Below, in pieces: positions 54,001-63,454 of a stretch of DNA of 64,000 nucleotides (positions are counted from its first letter, which is position 1; every line of letters begins with the position of its first letter). The stretch covers positions 61,001-125,000 of the forward strand of contig JAVGVS010000057.1 in the NCBI GenBank assembly GCA_032718565.1, given 5' to 3'. A program made the position numbers and the translations under genes. The DNA is from Distichodus sexfasciatus. Its lineage: Eukaryota; Chordata; Actinopteri; Characiformes; Distichodontidae. The notes below the pieces were generated by a model that was not told where the DNA came from, searched no databases, and was given only the letters and a program-made list of their open reading frames with translations.

Positions 54001-56635
54001 TGACCCTGGACTGTGTGGAGATCTCGTTGGCCCGAGTGTTCGAGAGTGGTCAGGCCTACGTGGCTCTGTCCCGAGCCCGGAGTTTGGAGGGGCTTCGCGT
54101 GATGGACTTCGACCCTAGAGTGGTCCAGGCGAATCCTGACGTGATGCTTTTCTACAAAAAGCTGAGGAAAGAGAGGCTTCTCATGCAGGTCGGTACTGCT
54201 TCACTCCTTCGTGGCTAAATCGGAATGCGTGCTCTAATATAAAAAGCTAGATTTGGTTGTCTGTGTTGGGACACTATATATAAATATATCTAAAATTGAT
54301 CGATATATAGGGCTGAATTGCATGACCTCAAATCATTATCAAAATGAACTTGACATTTGATGGGGGGGTTTTGTTTGTTTTTTGCCCTAATATTTCACTC
54401 GTTTTCTATACTTAGGGATCCAAGCACAAAAGGCTGGAATCCTATAGTTTTCGTTCAGATTTTTTTTTTTCTTTCTCTTTCCTATGCAAATGTCCAACCA
54501 CAGCCTAAAAAGTATACATTATAGCAAAACCCTTTGGTGGACTGATCAGGATTGTGTGTCGGACCTCAGAGAGCAAAAATGGCACATGTCCACCTATAGG
54601 TGGTGCTACTGCAAACCAATATACGTTTTGGTAGTATCTCCTGAACTGAGATAAATTTGAAATTCCCGCCATGTTGTAAAAATTCAAATTAAACTCCTGC
54701 AACACCGTTTGTCCGAATCTTGCGAAACTTGGCACATATTTATCTAGGCTCTGTCTAGGCAAAAAGTTGTGTACAGTTCTGGATCAATTCATATTCTAGC
54801 TTTGGCCCATAATTACTGTAAAGCCTATATCTTCTGAGGAAAAACATCCAAACAAAACCAATCTGAGCTTTGGACGTCAGCCAAAGAGACTGCAATCTGA
54901 TCAACAGGGGGCGCTATAACAAATATGGTAGACTTCATCTATCTGAACTCCTGAGTCAAGCCCTAAAATATGGCCATGATTGCTTAAAGGGGGTGTGGCC
55001 TATTACAATGGCTATCCATTGCCATACATTTCATGTAGTATAGCTTACACTGTGCAAGTCGGTAGAAACCCTTTGGACTGCTGATATGGGATGGTCACCT
55101 GACCCTACACATCAAAAAAGTCCACCAAGAGGGGTCCTACAATATGTTCAATACATTTTAGCTCATATCTCTGGAATCATTTGGAATAGCAGCGTCCGGA
55201 AGGAGGGCCGCGCCAGTGCTTGGACCCCGTTGATAACTACTTGCAGTTCTAGTTAATATTAATGCTGGGATTTTTTTCCCTAATGGTAGAGTGCGTATCT
55301 GAGTTTTAAACTAGGAAACACATGCAGACGTAGTGGCACACTTAACACATGGAGAAAGCAGTAACAGAATTTTATCTGTCATCGGCATGATTCAAAGGAC
55401 ACATTCAATTAATTTTTGGTTAACTGCAGACATCCCAACCTGCAAAAAACTAATTTTAGTGAGGTCCCACACCCTAACCTGCCCGCACTAAAATCTGATT
55501 GGCTTATTTTGCAAAGTAAATTTTTTTTTTTAATTTCATTTATTTTGCAAAAATGCTCAAAAATAACATTTTATTAAGTGCAGGTAGAAAGCTCTTTGTC
55601 TAGCACGGGCTACATGAACGGGCACACACACACTAATCCACACTTACGCACGTTCTCTCTCTCGCTCATATTCCGTCATGTGCACGCTTCTCAAGTGCGT
55701 GACGCACACGCTACTGCATGCTCTTGTTTGCTTGCTCTAGTTTCCAGGATATTTTATTCAATTTGCGGGCATCAATATGCGGCAGACTCCCGGGACTTCC
55801 GGGAGACTTGGGCTGCCTGTAATTGGTCCGTCCCTTTATTTATATTTAGATTATAGAGTCTATTTCTAGCCTATTTTATGTGCCGCCGCCTTTGTTCTTT
55901 GTACACTGTGAAACAAAAATCATGTTAATCAAGATAATGTTCATTTAAATGATTTGAGGTCATATTGCCCAGCCCTAAACAATACAAGTTGAAATACACT
56001 ATATACTATGTGTGTACTAATATAAATAGAGGAATATGAATCAGAATCAGAATGAAGTGTATTGCCTAGTATGTTGTCAAAGAATGTACTATGGTTGTTG
56101 GTGCTAAGACATTAAACATGGTTACATCCGTATTTTCAAAATGCTTGCCCTTAAAGAGACATGTTTAAGCTCAAGAATATATTAAGTTCCAGGGTTTACC
56201 TGAATAGAAGCCAGAAAGAGTAAAGCGCATGACATGAATATCTGAACTAGAGGACGTAGTCACGTTAATGTCCCAGACTACAAAATTACATTAGCATCCC
56301 GTGCCAAGATGAATCTCAATCTTTCTAAATTGTTCTGACAGAATTAAACTCAAAAGTTTAATTCTAAGACAAATCTCATGTGGCCTGACTCAGAACTATG
56401 CGTTTCTGGTGGCAGTAAATATTGTATTTTGCTTTCCCTAAATGTTTCATGCTTCTAATAATTCTTTGGCTAAAAAGGTTGAATTATGATGGATTTCATG
56501 GTTTTTAAATAATCTGTTTGGGGCTGCGGTGACATTCGGTTTGAGTTTTGCGTCATTTATTTTCTGTAATGTTTTTTACAGTCCTCCATGAACGAGTTTG
56601 TTGGAAAAAGCAACAAAGAGAATGCGCGCTGGTGA
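42072..56635 (+). CDS. pif1: ATP-dependent 5'-to-3' DNA helicase PIF1, 13 coding exons
   Basis: Superfamily 1B helicase that unwinds G-quadruplexes, forked DNA and DNA-RNA hybrids, with nuclear and mitochondrial roles in replication and telomere maintenance. Exons: 42072-42080, 43064-43621, 45480-45609, 46187-46312, 46633-46786, 47147-47261, 48501-48607, 48979-49118, 49951-50057, 50179-50266, 52502-52647, 53997-54188, 56582-56635. All phases agree and give 641 residues, the length of human PIF1. Motifs: Walker A GSAGTGKS 230-237 (Lys236); ATASTGVAACHIGGTTLHSF; Walker B IIDEIS with Asp308-Glu309; GGIQLIVCGDFLQLPPV; LAWAISIHKSQGMTLDCVEI; and motif VI QAYVALSRAR with Arg586. The N-terminal 189 residues hold the vertebrate PIF1 N-terminal domain (LISDCPPDRL). 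One intron is GC-AG. The start is either ATG 42072 or, if the 20-nt exon is skipped, ATG 43064. Candidate ATTAAA poly(A) signals are at 56833 and 57186. Confidence 0.96.
43064..43621 (+). CDS. pif1: pif1 exon 3 (N-terminal domain)
   Basis: 186 codons. AVAVEHLNASGQ, RNEFQEMVLRI, LFTRFAKDGK and LISDCPPDRLNIFLKTL match the vertebrate PIF1 N-terminal region, which binds single-stranded DNA and telomerase in studied family members. Acceptor AATTCCAG; donor GTATGA, phase 0. Confidence 0.95.
43731..43892. mobile_element. Foldback MITE in pif1 intron 3
   Basis: CAGGGGTGTCCAGTTCCGGT at the left pairs with ACCAGAACCAGACACTCCTG at the right, with GAGGTTTTCCATCC / GGATGGAAAACCT inside; about 160 bp. A familiar fish element. 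Confidence 0.75.
44010..44577. mobile_element. hAT-like MITE, third copy (pif1 intron 3)
   Basis: The body (AGCAGCTCATTTTATAGACC; TCAATTGATCAGATTTTT) and the right end (GATAGTTGCAGCTCTA) match the copy at 59826-60745. The left end is not preserved. Confidence 0.65.
44744..44974 (+). pseudogene. Transposon-derived protein fragment (hAT-like)
   Basis: The segment FRAMFPDSQCAKTFTCGRDK followed by TAYLVRFGLAPYIK resembles a block in fish hAT-like transposase genes (MFPDS.IAK, C/R.KT). No upstream zinc-finger or downstream catalytic part is joined, and stops follow. An AATAAA lies at about 45157. It sits in pif1 intron 3. Confidence 0.45.
45480..45609 (+). CDS. pif1: pif1 exon 4 (first part of Walker A)
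   Basis: LSKEQTAVLDAVLSGKNVFF is the Q-like motif before the P-loop. The exon ends one base into Gly233 of GSAG|TGKS, so the intron splits Walker A, with donor GTACAG. Confidence 0.95.
45920..46135. repeat. TCTA/TCCA/TCTG tetranucleotide repeat in pif1 intron 4
   Basis: Imperfect pyrimidine-rich tetranucleotides ending about 50 bp before exon 5. Their poly-pyrimidine character could affect acceptor recognition. Confidence 0.9.
46187..46312 (+). CDS. pif1: pif1 exon 5 (rest of Walker A, motif Ia)
   Basis: TGKSFLLKRIVGSLPP and ATASTGVAACHIGGTTLHSF. Acceptor TTCTCTTTTAG; donor GTCAGA, phase 1. Confidence 0.95.
46541..46608 (-). repeat. hAT-like terminal sequence in pif1 intron 5
   Basis: On the minus strand, TAGGGGTGCACGATTCAGAA then CGATTCGATTCCGATTCC, a common fish transposon end. 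It stops about 25 bp before exon 6. Confidence 0.5.
46633..46786 (+). CDS. pif1: pif1 exon 6 (Walker B), GC donor
   Basis: GIGSGSAPLEQCLELAQRN then HLIIDEISMVEAQFFDKLEA. The only donor that keeps frame and family length is AG|GCATGT, a GC-AG intron. Confidence 0.93.
47147..47261 (+). CDS. pif1: pif1 exon 7 (motif III)
   Basis: SIRRSTEPFGGIQLIVCGDF and LQLPPVTKGKEKPSFCFQ. Acceptor GGTTTTAG; donor GTATTT, phase 0. Confidence 0.95.
48172..48360 (-). pseudogene. Possible LINE reverse-transcriptase C-terminal fragment
   Basis: The minus-strand frame contains SKNILLTYKALYGLKAEPLS, similar to the ILLLTYKALNG motif near the C-terminus of L2/Rex-type LINE ORF2 proteins. Short and decayed; in pif1 intron 7. 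Confidence 0.35.
48501..48607 (+). CDS. pif1: pif1 exon 8
   Basis: ARTWSKCIQVNMELTEVRRQ and TDRTFISLLQAVRVG, matching the family TWxxC...ELTxVxRQxDxxFI block. Acceptor CCCCCTGTAG; donor GTACCA. Confidence 0.95.
48979..49118 (+). CDS. pif1: pif1 exon 9
   Basis: VSEEVTARLLKSSNNRIERD and GILATRLCTHKDDVELTNE. Acceptor TTTCCGCCAG; donor GTCTGA. Confidence 0.94.
49951..50057 (+). CDS. pif1: pif1 exon 10
   Basis: PLRVFQAVDSDPMLVKTIDA and QSPVGQVLQLKVGAQ. Acceptor TTCATTTCAG; donor GTAAGT, phase 0. Confidence 0.95.
50179..50266 (+). CDS. pif1: pif1 exon 11
   Basis: VMLTKNLDVQRGLVNGARGV then VIDFLPGNQ, the conserved QVMLxKNL...GLVNGARG block shared with RecD-like helicases. Donor GTATCT. Confidence 0.95.
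50619..52096 (-). mobile_element. hAT-type transposon inserted in pif1 intron 11, antisense
   Basis: Inverted ends CAGGGATTAAAGT (50619-50631) and ACTTTAATCCCTG (52084-52096) enclose the broken transposase-like gene at 51045-51702. TAAAAA flanks both ends. The flanks match a similar sequence without an insertion at about 55530-55585. An internal 125-bp tandem duplication lies at 50835-51075. Confidence 0.7.
51045..51702 (-). pseudogene. hAT-like transposase fragment with zinc-finger N-terminus
   Basis: From ATG 51702 the frame runs 169 codons: a CTVCHRKLQYG ... LARHQSEASH block with C-x2-C and H-x5-H spacing, suggesting a BED-type DNA-binding finger, then FIAEHDLSFTVSQPLVNLM. A TAG at 51193-51195 interrupts it. 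The same frame continues with KTKMFSLNVDEATDGNMDRI to a TAA near 51045; VDEATDG fits the first catalytic-Asp region of hAT-like transposases. The catalytic domain is mostly missing. It is antisense to pif1. Confidence 0.7.
52268..52310 (+). repeat. AGGGCTG-type transposon end
   Basis: CAGGGCTGGTCAATATCACC TT, similar to the ends at 54306 and 55977. Confidence 0.4.
52502..52647 (+). CDS. pif1: pif1 exon 12 (motif V start)
   Basis: LPRVRFLCGAVEVMKRERWT, LSRQQLPLKLAWAISIHKSQ. Ends phase 0 between SQ and GMT, at donor GTGAGT. Confidence 0.95.
52960..53430. repeat. Degenerate tandem repeat in pif1 intron 12
   Basis: Repeated words such as AACAAATATTCTCTGATATT, AACATTGGATATTATCTGAG and AACTTGGATATTCTCTGACA recur about every 60-75 bp, five or six times. 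Purine-rich. Confidence 0.5.
53997..54188 (+). CDS. pif1: pif1 exon 13 (motifs V and VI)
   Basis: GMTLDCVEISLARVFESGQA then YVALSRARSLEGLRVMDFDP. Acceptor: T-run then TTTTAG; donor GTCGGT, phase 0. Confidence 0.95.
54306..55977. mobile_element. Candidate TIR element in pif1 intron 13 with repeat F nested
   Basis: AGGGCTGAATTGCATGACCT (54309) and AGGTCATATTGCCCAGCCCT (ending about 55975) are inverted ends extending about 45 bp. Between them lie repeat F (54410-55245) and sequence resembling other fish DNA elements (ACATCCCAACCTGC at 55431). No open transposase. Confidence 0.5.
54410..55245. mobile_element. Repeat F, longer copy
   Basis: TTAGGGATCCAAGCACAAAA at the left and CCAGTGCTTGGACCCCGTTG at the right, as in 37892-38350. 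The inner AGGGGGCGCTATAACA motif is also common in fish repeats. Confidence 0.6.
56582..56635 (+). CDS. pif1: pif1 terminal exon
   Basis: 17 codons, SSMNEFVGKSNKENARW and TGA. Short acidic/basic C-terminal tails with a KEN- or QEN-like element are usual for vertebrate PIF1. The KEN tripeptide could be an APC/C degron (inference). Confidence 0.85.
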   Translation, partial: SSMNEFVGKSNKENARW

Positions 56636-57571
56636 AGATCAACACGACTCTGGACTGTGCACCATGTGCACGAGCTGCTCAAACTATTATGATTTTTCCT
56701 TTTCATATATGTATTTTCTGATGGTGTGATGCTTGAAACTGATTATCATGGTAATTATCAGAACCTCAAACCTCTCACTTTTTTAAAAATGTGATTTTAT
56801 TTATAAAGCTTGTACATTCTCACACTGTATTTATTAAATATTTTTCCTGATCAGTTTGATTTAATTTCTTTCAGTAAACATGAAATCTTAGGTGAACACA
56901 TGTAACCACCTGCTTTTCATCTTGTTTTCACCGGAAATGTATGACCTGTTTTTCCCTCTCACTATTTATTACATTAGTTTTTCTAATGTGTTTTTTTCCC
57001 CCATTTTATCTAGTAATTCTAAATCTAAGCACATTATTTTAACATCAGACGTCTAGGTTTTGTGTATGTGCATAAACACATCCAAACTCGCTTGCTTTTG
57101 TTATTTAGGAAGTTTTGTTATTTAGGAGATTTGCATTTGTAAGGTGCACTTCAGGGTAAACAAGTGTTCTGATGCTTTTATGTGCATTAAAGGCTATTAG
57201 TAGGGGGGGAATCAGAAGGGCCTACAGCAGTGTGTTGTACCAGTTCCATTGTGTTGTGGTAGCACAAAGTGAAAAATGGTTTAATATTAGCACAGTGGAG
57301 ACCTTCAATTAGACTGGAGTGCTTGTTATGTCATGCTAGTTAATGTACCATTCAACACGGTCTGCCTTTATGCTTATGAGCAGCACTATAAATCAAAATG
57401 TTAATCAAAATTCCAGCCTGAAGGAATGCTTCACAAGTAATATAGTGCACTCAACTGGCCGCCGATAAGCTGTGTGGGGGTGTGTGAAACTGGGACTCAA
57501 GCAGCCTCATTCACTTATTTAAAAATAGTCTTAAATTTGTTCTTAAGATCTTTAAATACTACACACACACA
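56636..57571. other. pif1 3' UTR and downstream spacer
   Basis: AT-rich with candidate ATTAAA signals at 56833 and 57186; no further exon recognised. Confidence 0.4.
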
Positions 57572-57907
57572 CAGTGCTGCTTAAAAGTTTGTGAACCCTT
57601 TTGAACTTTCTATATTTCTGCATAAATGACAAAATATCAGATATTCACAGAAGTCCTAAAGCTAGATAAAGAGAACCTAATTATACAAATGTGACAAAGA
57701 TATAACTGATTTATTTATTTACTTATTTATTTACTGAGGAAAATGATGCAATATTACATGAGTGTTGCAAAAGTAGGTGAACCTCTTGAATTAGCAAAGA
57801 AGTTAAAGGTGCAAATAGAGTCAGGTGTTTTCCTATCAACTGCTTGACAATCAGGTGTGAGTGAGTGCCTTGTTTTAGACAGATTCACAAATTTTTAAGC
57901 AGCACTG
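57572..57907. mobile_element. Tc1/mariner-type MITE
   Basis: CAGTGCTGCTTAAAAGTTTG at the left and AATTTTTAAGCAGCACTG at the right, then TA; about 336 bp, no coding sequence. CA and TG runs flank it. Confidence 0.75.
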
Positions 57908-58094
57908 TATGTGTGTGTGTGTGTGTATGTATATATAACAAGTCTCATAAACATAAATGTGCATAAGATTGCTTTTCACCATCTGTAGATTCTGTTCTTC
58001 AGCTAGATACACATCTTAAATATGAAAACATTGGTGAACGTCATAATCTTAGTGAAAACTGTATAAGTGGATTGCTTGTTAAGGATGGTTGGTG

Positions 58095-58610
58095 AAAGTC
58101 GCCCAATAACTTTATCTAACGAGAAGAATGTTGTGTGCTGCCATCATGTGGAACTTTTGTGCCAATGCAAAACATTTTGTAGTCAAAATGTATTTTATGG
58201 CTCTAATCATCATGGTAAGATCAATAAGCCAACTGTTTAAAGGAATACGTTCTCCTTAGCATGTTTACAAAGATTCTCACCAATGTTTTGTTAGTTAAGA
58301 TTTTTTTCGTGGTAAGAACAGAACATACAACTGCTGAAGAGCAACTTTTATTGCAGGCATGTCTGTGCTAAACATTAGCTGATAAGCACTGATCAATTCT
58401 ACAATTGTATGGTATAATACTACTGAAATGTCGTAACTTTTTTTAAAGAACAAATTTAAGAAAATGAGGCCCAGTGGCTTTACCTGACCAGTATAGTGTT
58501 GTGTGCTGCCATCTGGAACTTCAGTGCCAATGCAAGAGCTTTACAGGGAATCTGCAATAAAAGTGCAGGTCATGTTTCCTCCAGGGGTATTTCATGGCTC
58601 TATATCATAA
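58095..58610. repeat. Direct duplication of about 110 bp
   Basis: TTGTGTGCTGCCATCATGTG ... ATTTTATGGCTCTAATCAT (58128-58212) and TTGTGTGCTGCCATCTGGAA ... ATTTCATGGCTCTATATCAT (58498-58606) are diverged copies. Function unknown. Confidence 0.55.
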
Positions 58611-59229
58611 TACATCAATACTGATCAAAACTGGCCCAAAAACGAGACATTTCATCCTCTCCTGATGTAGCCCTTATAGATGTAGTAGTTAAACACAGAA
58701 TATATAGTAATGGAATTTGCATAAATGGAATTTGTAGAAGTGAGATAGACTGTGGCTCATTTCAGAAATTTGAAGACTCTGTGTGTCACCTGGTGGAAAG
58801 AAATGAACAAATATGCAAAAATGTATTTCAAAAATATGAAAAATACTTGTCTTTACAATAGTTGAAAAATAATTTGCAACAATTAAAAACATTTATATTA
58901 AAGATCAAGCTCAATGGGCCTTGTTCACCAAGCGCTCTGAAGAAGAAATTTGTTTTTAAAACCCACTTTAACAGTTTTTACAAAGATTCAGATATTTCTC
59001 AGTGTTTTTGTAATTGAGATTTTGAATTCTCAGGTGAGAACTGTCTATTAAATACTGAATAGACCTCGTAGGCAAATTTTATGTCATGTGTGTTTGCGCA
59101 AAACATTAACTTTTGGGTTTTCTTCCACTATACAGTTGTATAAAATTAAATGCATTACTTAACAATAATTATATTTAATAATATTTAAAATATTTGTCAT
59201 TATTCATTACTGCTGTTCACTATAAAGTG

Positions 59230-59470
59230 ATGCTATAATATGTATGATTTTTGGATCCATGCTGCGGGCTTGTCGGTCATTAAATTGATGTACCGATGCA
59301 GTTTGATGTATCGTTACACCTCCAGTTACTCACACAGTGGTCTCGCGCGCGTAGGAAGTCGAAGAGTTCCTCTGTGCATTCCTCAGTGGTTTGTGATCTG
59401 GAGCTGACTCGAGCTTCGCACGCCTCTAGCTTTTGTCGCGCGTGTACACAGTGTTCTGTTTGCTCACACT
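59230..59470. repeat. hAT-like end and CpG-rich patch
   Basis: GATGTATCGTTACACCTCC is a transposon-type terminus. The next 140 bp (TGGTCTCGCGCGCGTAGG; CTTTTGTCGCGCGTGTACAC) are unusually CpG-rich for this region. No exon recognised. Confidence 0.35.
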
Positions 59471-59659
59471 TCTGCCTTACCGTTTCTAAGGGATCCTGTA
59501 AAACTTTTAACTGTTATAATTAGACATTTGTACATGAAAAAAAAATTGCATATCATATAATAGAAACAGTCTGCCAGTATCAAATAATTTGTCTGGGTTC
59601 GTAGCGGCGCTCCTAAATTGGTGACCTGGAAAATAACAGAATGTTGCTTCTCAGCTTAC

Positions 59660-59722
59660 CACGATTTTCTCCTTTACTTCTTTTTCATTTGGTTCCTCTT
59701 CCTCTACTGGAGCATGGTCCTC
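59660..59722 (-). CDS. Probable second coding exon of an unidentified acidic protein
   Basis: On the minus strand, the acceptor CACTTTTTTCCCTTTAAG opens 21 codons, EDHAPVEEEEPNEKEVKEKI plus V, ending at donor GTAAGC, phase 0 on both sides. It would splice in frame to the exon at 62613-62660. Glu/Lys-rich and presumably disordered. I cannot find the next exon in this window or name the protein. Confidence 0.4.
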
Positions 59723-59825
59723 CTTAAAGGGAAAAAAGTGTCAAACGAGAAATATCAACACACACATTACAGTACGTAGAGCCATGTTGAGCCAAAACTC
59801 TAATCTACATAATCTATTTCAAATA

Positions 59826-60745
59826 GAGCTGAAACGATTATTCAAATAACTCGATTAACTGGATTACAAAAAATGGTCGAGGCAATTTTTCTAGATTCGA
59901 AGCTTCGTTTAATTCATCTTACTCACTAGAGCATGCGTTGCCTGTGTTTCACACGGACGCTTATTAATGATGCACAACGTTTTCAGAGGCGCGATCAAGG
60001 CAAGACCTGATCAATCTCTAAGTGAAAATATTTGTGAGATATTCCGTGCACAAAAACAAATGTAAATACGCAAAAATGAATAAATGACATTTTGCGCAAT
60101 TTTAACATGCTTGTGAGCGCCATGTGAGCTCCATAACTCGCTATAACGCTTCAGTTCAGTGAAAACGTCCCCTTTATTACAGACAACACGCATATTTTAA
60201 ATATGATAAATAACCACAACAACGAGCGTTCTACTCACAATATAGCCGTTTATTGAGATTTTCCCATAGATTTTCCAAAGTTTATTCTGATATGCACGCT
60301 TAACCAAAAAGCAAAAGCAGCTCGTTTTATAGGCCAATTTGGTTCAAAATGACCCAAAACTTAAGTATTTCTTCAATTTCAATTGATCAGATTTTTTACA
60401 ATTTTATAATGTTATATTTTAATCAATAGGAAAGAAGAAATACAGAACACTTATTTATCAAACAATTTTATTCTTTGTTCTGATAAAGCTAAAAAAAAAC
60501 CTCAACATTTCTACAGGCACAAGTCAGTTTTCATCAGAAATGTGCTGATTTCATAACTGTGTCAGCATTTACACATCAAAATTTGAGTAGTGCAGGACGT
60601 CCTGAATACAACAATATAAAGTGCATATGGCTAATTTATACTCATACACTAGAATAAGCCTAAAAACAAAGGTATTGTCTTTTTTCTGTTTTTTTTTTTA
60701 ATTATTATCCGATTACTCGAATAACTGATGAAAAACATTTCAAAT
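59826..60745. mobile_element. hAT-like MITE, longest copy
   Basis: Starts TAGAGCTGAAACGATTATTC. The body shares segments with 373-787 (inverted) and 44010-44577; the right end around 60710 (GATTACTCGAATAACTGATG) is degraded. It lies in the putative intron of the minus-strand gene. Confidence 0.65.
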
Positions 60746-60759
60746 GTTGTGAGAATTCT

Positions 60760-61380
60760 GTTACTATTTATATACAACATTATATGCTGCTTTACAAATG
60801 TTTGCACATACACTGAAACACTGTACACATAAATAGCCGAATATAGTATCTGTCATATTATAACCTTCTACCTCGTGCACATCCAATGTAAAATGTCAAT
60901 TTGCACCTGTTTAAATGTTTGCATATTTGCACATATACTGAACATTGTACTTGGAAATAGTCCGGATATAGTATCTGTCTATTATAACTCTACCTCTTGC
61001 ACACTCAGTGTAAATGTCAATTTCAACCTGTTAAGAATACTGCATCCTGACTTGACAAACATGTTTACCTCTAAGTCTGTCTCTAGCCTCTAATTATATA
61101 TATATATTTAAAAAAAAAAAAATTCCCTGTCTAGTCTAAAATGTATATTGTATATCGTCTGGTTTAAAATGTATTTTGTTTAATGTATATTTTAGTATTT
61201 TACTTATTTATTGTTTATTCCATGTGCCTAGTCGTGCCACTGCCTATTTATTGTCTGTTCTACTGTTCTTTGTTTGTTTGCACTGGAAATAACCTGGAGC
61301 CACGTCGTCTCGTCTCTCTATGTATCTGTACAGTATATAGCAGAGATGACAATAAAGTTGACTTTGACTTTGACTACTAC
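60760..61380 (+). mobile_element. LINE 3' UTR and tail
   Basis: Ends TAGCAGAGATGACAATAAAG then TTGACTTTGACTTTGAC, typical of a LINE tail with AATAAA. The upstream part contains two tandem copies of a 114-bp-class unit (TTTGCACATACACTGAAACA at 60801 and TTTGCACATATACTGAACAT at 60927). No reverse transcriptase frame. Confidence 0.6.
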
Positions 61381-61582
61381 TTTTCCCATTGTGTGTTCAT
61401 GTGCTGTCACCATAAAAACTTACTTGTTATGACGTGACTCTGCCTACTCCAGTCTGCCACTACATCTGTGTATGTATCATTAAATTATTTTAAAATCACA
61501 AAGAAAAGATATGCGCTCCTTCATTAGACAAAAATATCAGTCTGGTTTGGGATGAGTTTGATCTGCACCAAGACCTACAGCT

Positions 61583-61720
61583 GAAGTCTGAAGTGCTTGG
61601 GGACGGTACCTCGCTCACGAGTAACTCAGTGGTACCTTTACCGGTCCGGGAAGTGAACCCGCAACCTTTCGATCACGGGGCCAATTCCTTAACCGTTACA
61701 TTACCAACTGTCCTAACTTT
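61583..61720 (-). mobile_element. SINE family A, reverse
   Basis: GTACCTCGCTCACGAGTAAC, GGTACCTTTACCGGTCCGGG, and a head ending ACATTACCAACTGTCC. Confidence 0.75.
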
Positions 61721-62606
61721 TTGGTTGCGTTCTATTGATTTTTCCATTATGTCCATCAAAGAATCACAGAGTTTAAAGGTAGGCCTAGAAATACATCCAC
61801 AAGTACATTTTAAATTGAGTCTAATCAGCCAATCAGAAGCAAACTGACTAACTGCCTGAAGTCTTGACATAATTTTTCGTTTTACCAGCGCAGGCAACTT
61901 GTAGGTAAACCTGTATATAAACTCGTGTAATAGGTAATGGAGTCTGTCTAAAGCGAAATAATCAGTCAATAAAGATTTACCAGGAAAAATTACATAGGTC
62001 AAAATAGATAAACCTAAACAGTTGCCAAAACTACAGTTTGCTAAAATAAAATATACTGAATAAATATATTCTAATAATTACACCCTAAGCAGATGTTAAC
62101 TTCTGACTTCAACTGTACATTTCAGGATTTTCATTTGGGCTTATTCTATAAAAGACAAATAATGTGAAAAGTGACTCTTCCAGCATAAAAAAGACAGTAA
62201 CGCAAATCCGAGACTATAAATCAAATAAATCGATTCAATTCAATTACAATGATGATTTATTATTTATACCACTCTACTTATTCTTTCCTCTTTAATTACC
62301 AACTTGGAGTTTAACTTCACTAATGTACTAACAGTAATAATAATAATTTTTATTTATATATCATTCCTCACGAAATAAATACAGCCAATAGTGCTTTACA
62401 CTGAGAATAAAGAATATAAAAAGATAATATAACTTCTTAATGACCAACTACAGTATTTAAAAGCATGAATTAAGTCAAAAACTCTCAGATGAGATAAACA
62501 TATTCATCCAAACTAAAATATTCAATTTATTAGTAACATTCGGGTGTAAAGTTATGCGTCAATTTCGTTGCTTTCTAGTGCATAAACGTAACATTTCACG
62601 TGTTTT
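61721..62606. other. AT-rich intronic or intergenic spacer
   Basis: No exon recognised. A 109-codon minus-strand reading frame at 61673-62002 overlaps the SINE head and has no domain. Confidence 0.35.
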
Positions 62607-62612
62607 ACTCAC

Positions 62613-62660
62613 CTCATCTTCAGGGTCCCCGAATGTAGTGTTTTCTCTTTCGAAAACCAT
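62613..62660 (-). CDS. Probable first coding exon of an unidentified gene
   Basis: ATG at 62660 on the minus strand opens MVFERENTTFGDPEDE and ends phase 0 at a strong donor, GTGAGT. The upstream 100 bp (62661-62765) is CpG-rich (CGCGCGACGCGGCC), like a housekeeping promoter. It would join the exon at 59660-59722. Protein not recognised. Confidence 0.45.
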
Positions 62661-62830
62661 TTTTTATGCGCGTAAAACGCACTAAATAGGCAACTTTGTT
62701 GTAAACTTTTCCAATCGTAAGAGACGCGCGACGCGGCCTTACACAAGCGACGCTATGCGCAGGAAACTACTAGAAAACAGCCGGAAATGCTTTACTTTAG
62801 GCCCCGCCCCTTCCGTTATTTATGGAAAAT
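62661..62830 (-). promoter_or_regulatory. CpG-rich promoter-like region
   Basis: AGACGCGCGACGCGGCCTTA and GGCCCCGCCCCTTCCG (an inverted GC box at about 62802) stand out in AT-rich DNA immediately upstream of the minus-strand ATG. Confidence 0.4.
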
Positions 62831-63330
62831 ATCTTAAATAAATTAGTAATAAATTACATAACTGTCGAAAACGTTCACATTCTCTTATATCAGTAAAATA
62901 AGAGTTGTGGTTTTGGAAGAGTTTTAATTTAGGCACCACCCCAAAATATACGTCATTTTGTAGGCCGTTCTCAAGCCGTACTAGAGCTTCCATTCTCTGT
63001 GGAAAATATCTAAAATAAATGAAGAATAAATTAAAGAACTATCAAAAAACATTCACATTCTCTAAATTAAGTTAAAGAAGAGTTGTAATTTTGGCAGCGT
63101 TGAAATTTAGGCACCGCCCCAAATTATACATCATTTTGTAGGAAATCCTAAAGACTTACTAGAACTTATCCGGTTCGAAAAATTAATGAACTAACGATAA
63201 AACTTTTACATTCTCCTGTATACTTTAAAGAAGAGTTTTAATTTTTGAAGTTTTATATAGGAACTGTCCCGAAATATACGTCATTTTGTAGACAGCAGTT
63301 CTTAAGACCATTATCTGTGTAAATAGTAAA
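62806..63330. repeat. Degenerate tandem repeat, about 150-180-bp unit, three copies
   Basis: The block TATACGTCATTTTGTAGG recurs at about 62948, 63126 (ATACATCATTTTGTAGG) and 63276. TGGAAAATATCTTAAATAAA at 62824 recurs at 62999, and GAAGAGTT...TTTAGGCACC at 62930, 63075 and 63230 (decayed). Confidence 0.7.
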
Positions 63331-63454
63331 AATAAATATTAATTCATTCAGCTGTTACAGTTCAACACTTGTGACAACTGTGTGATTATAAATAGAGACT
63401 TCTAGTCAGTACACAGCTATACTTCGGTGCTTAAAGTGATCACTGAAATGTAAT

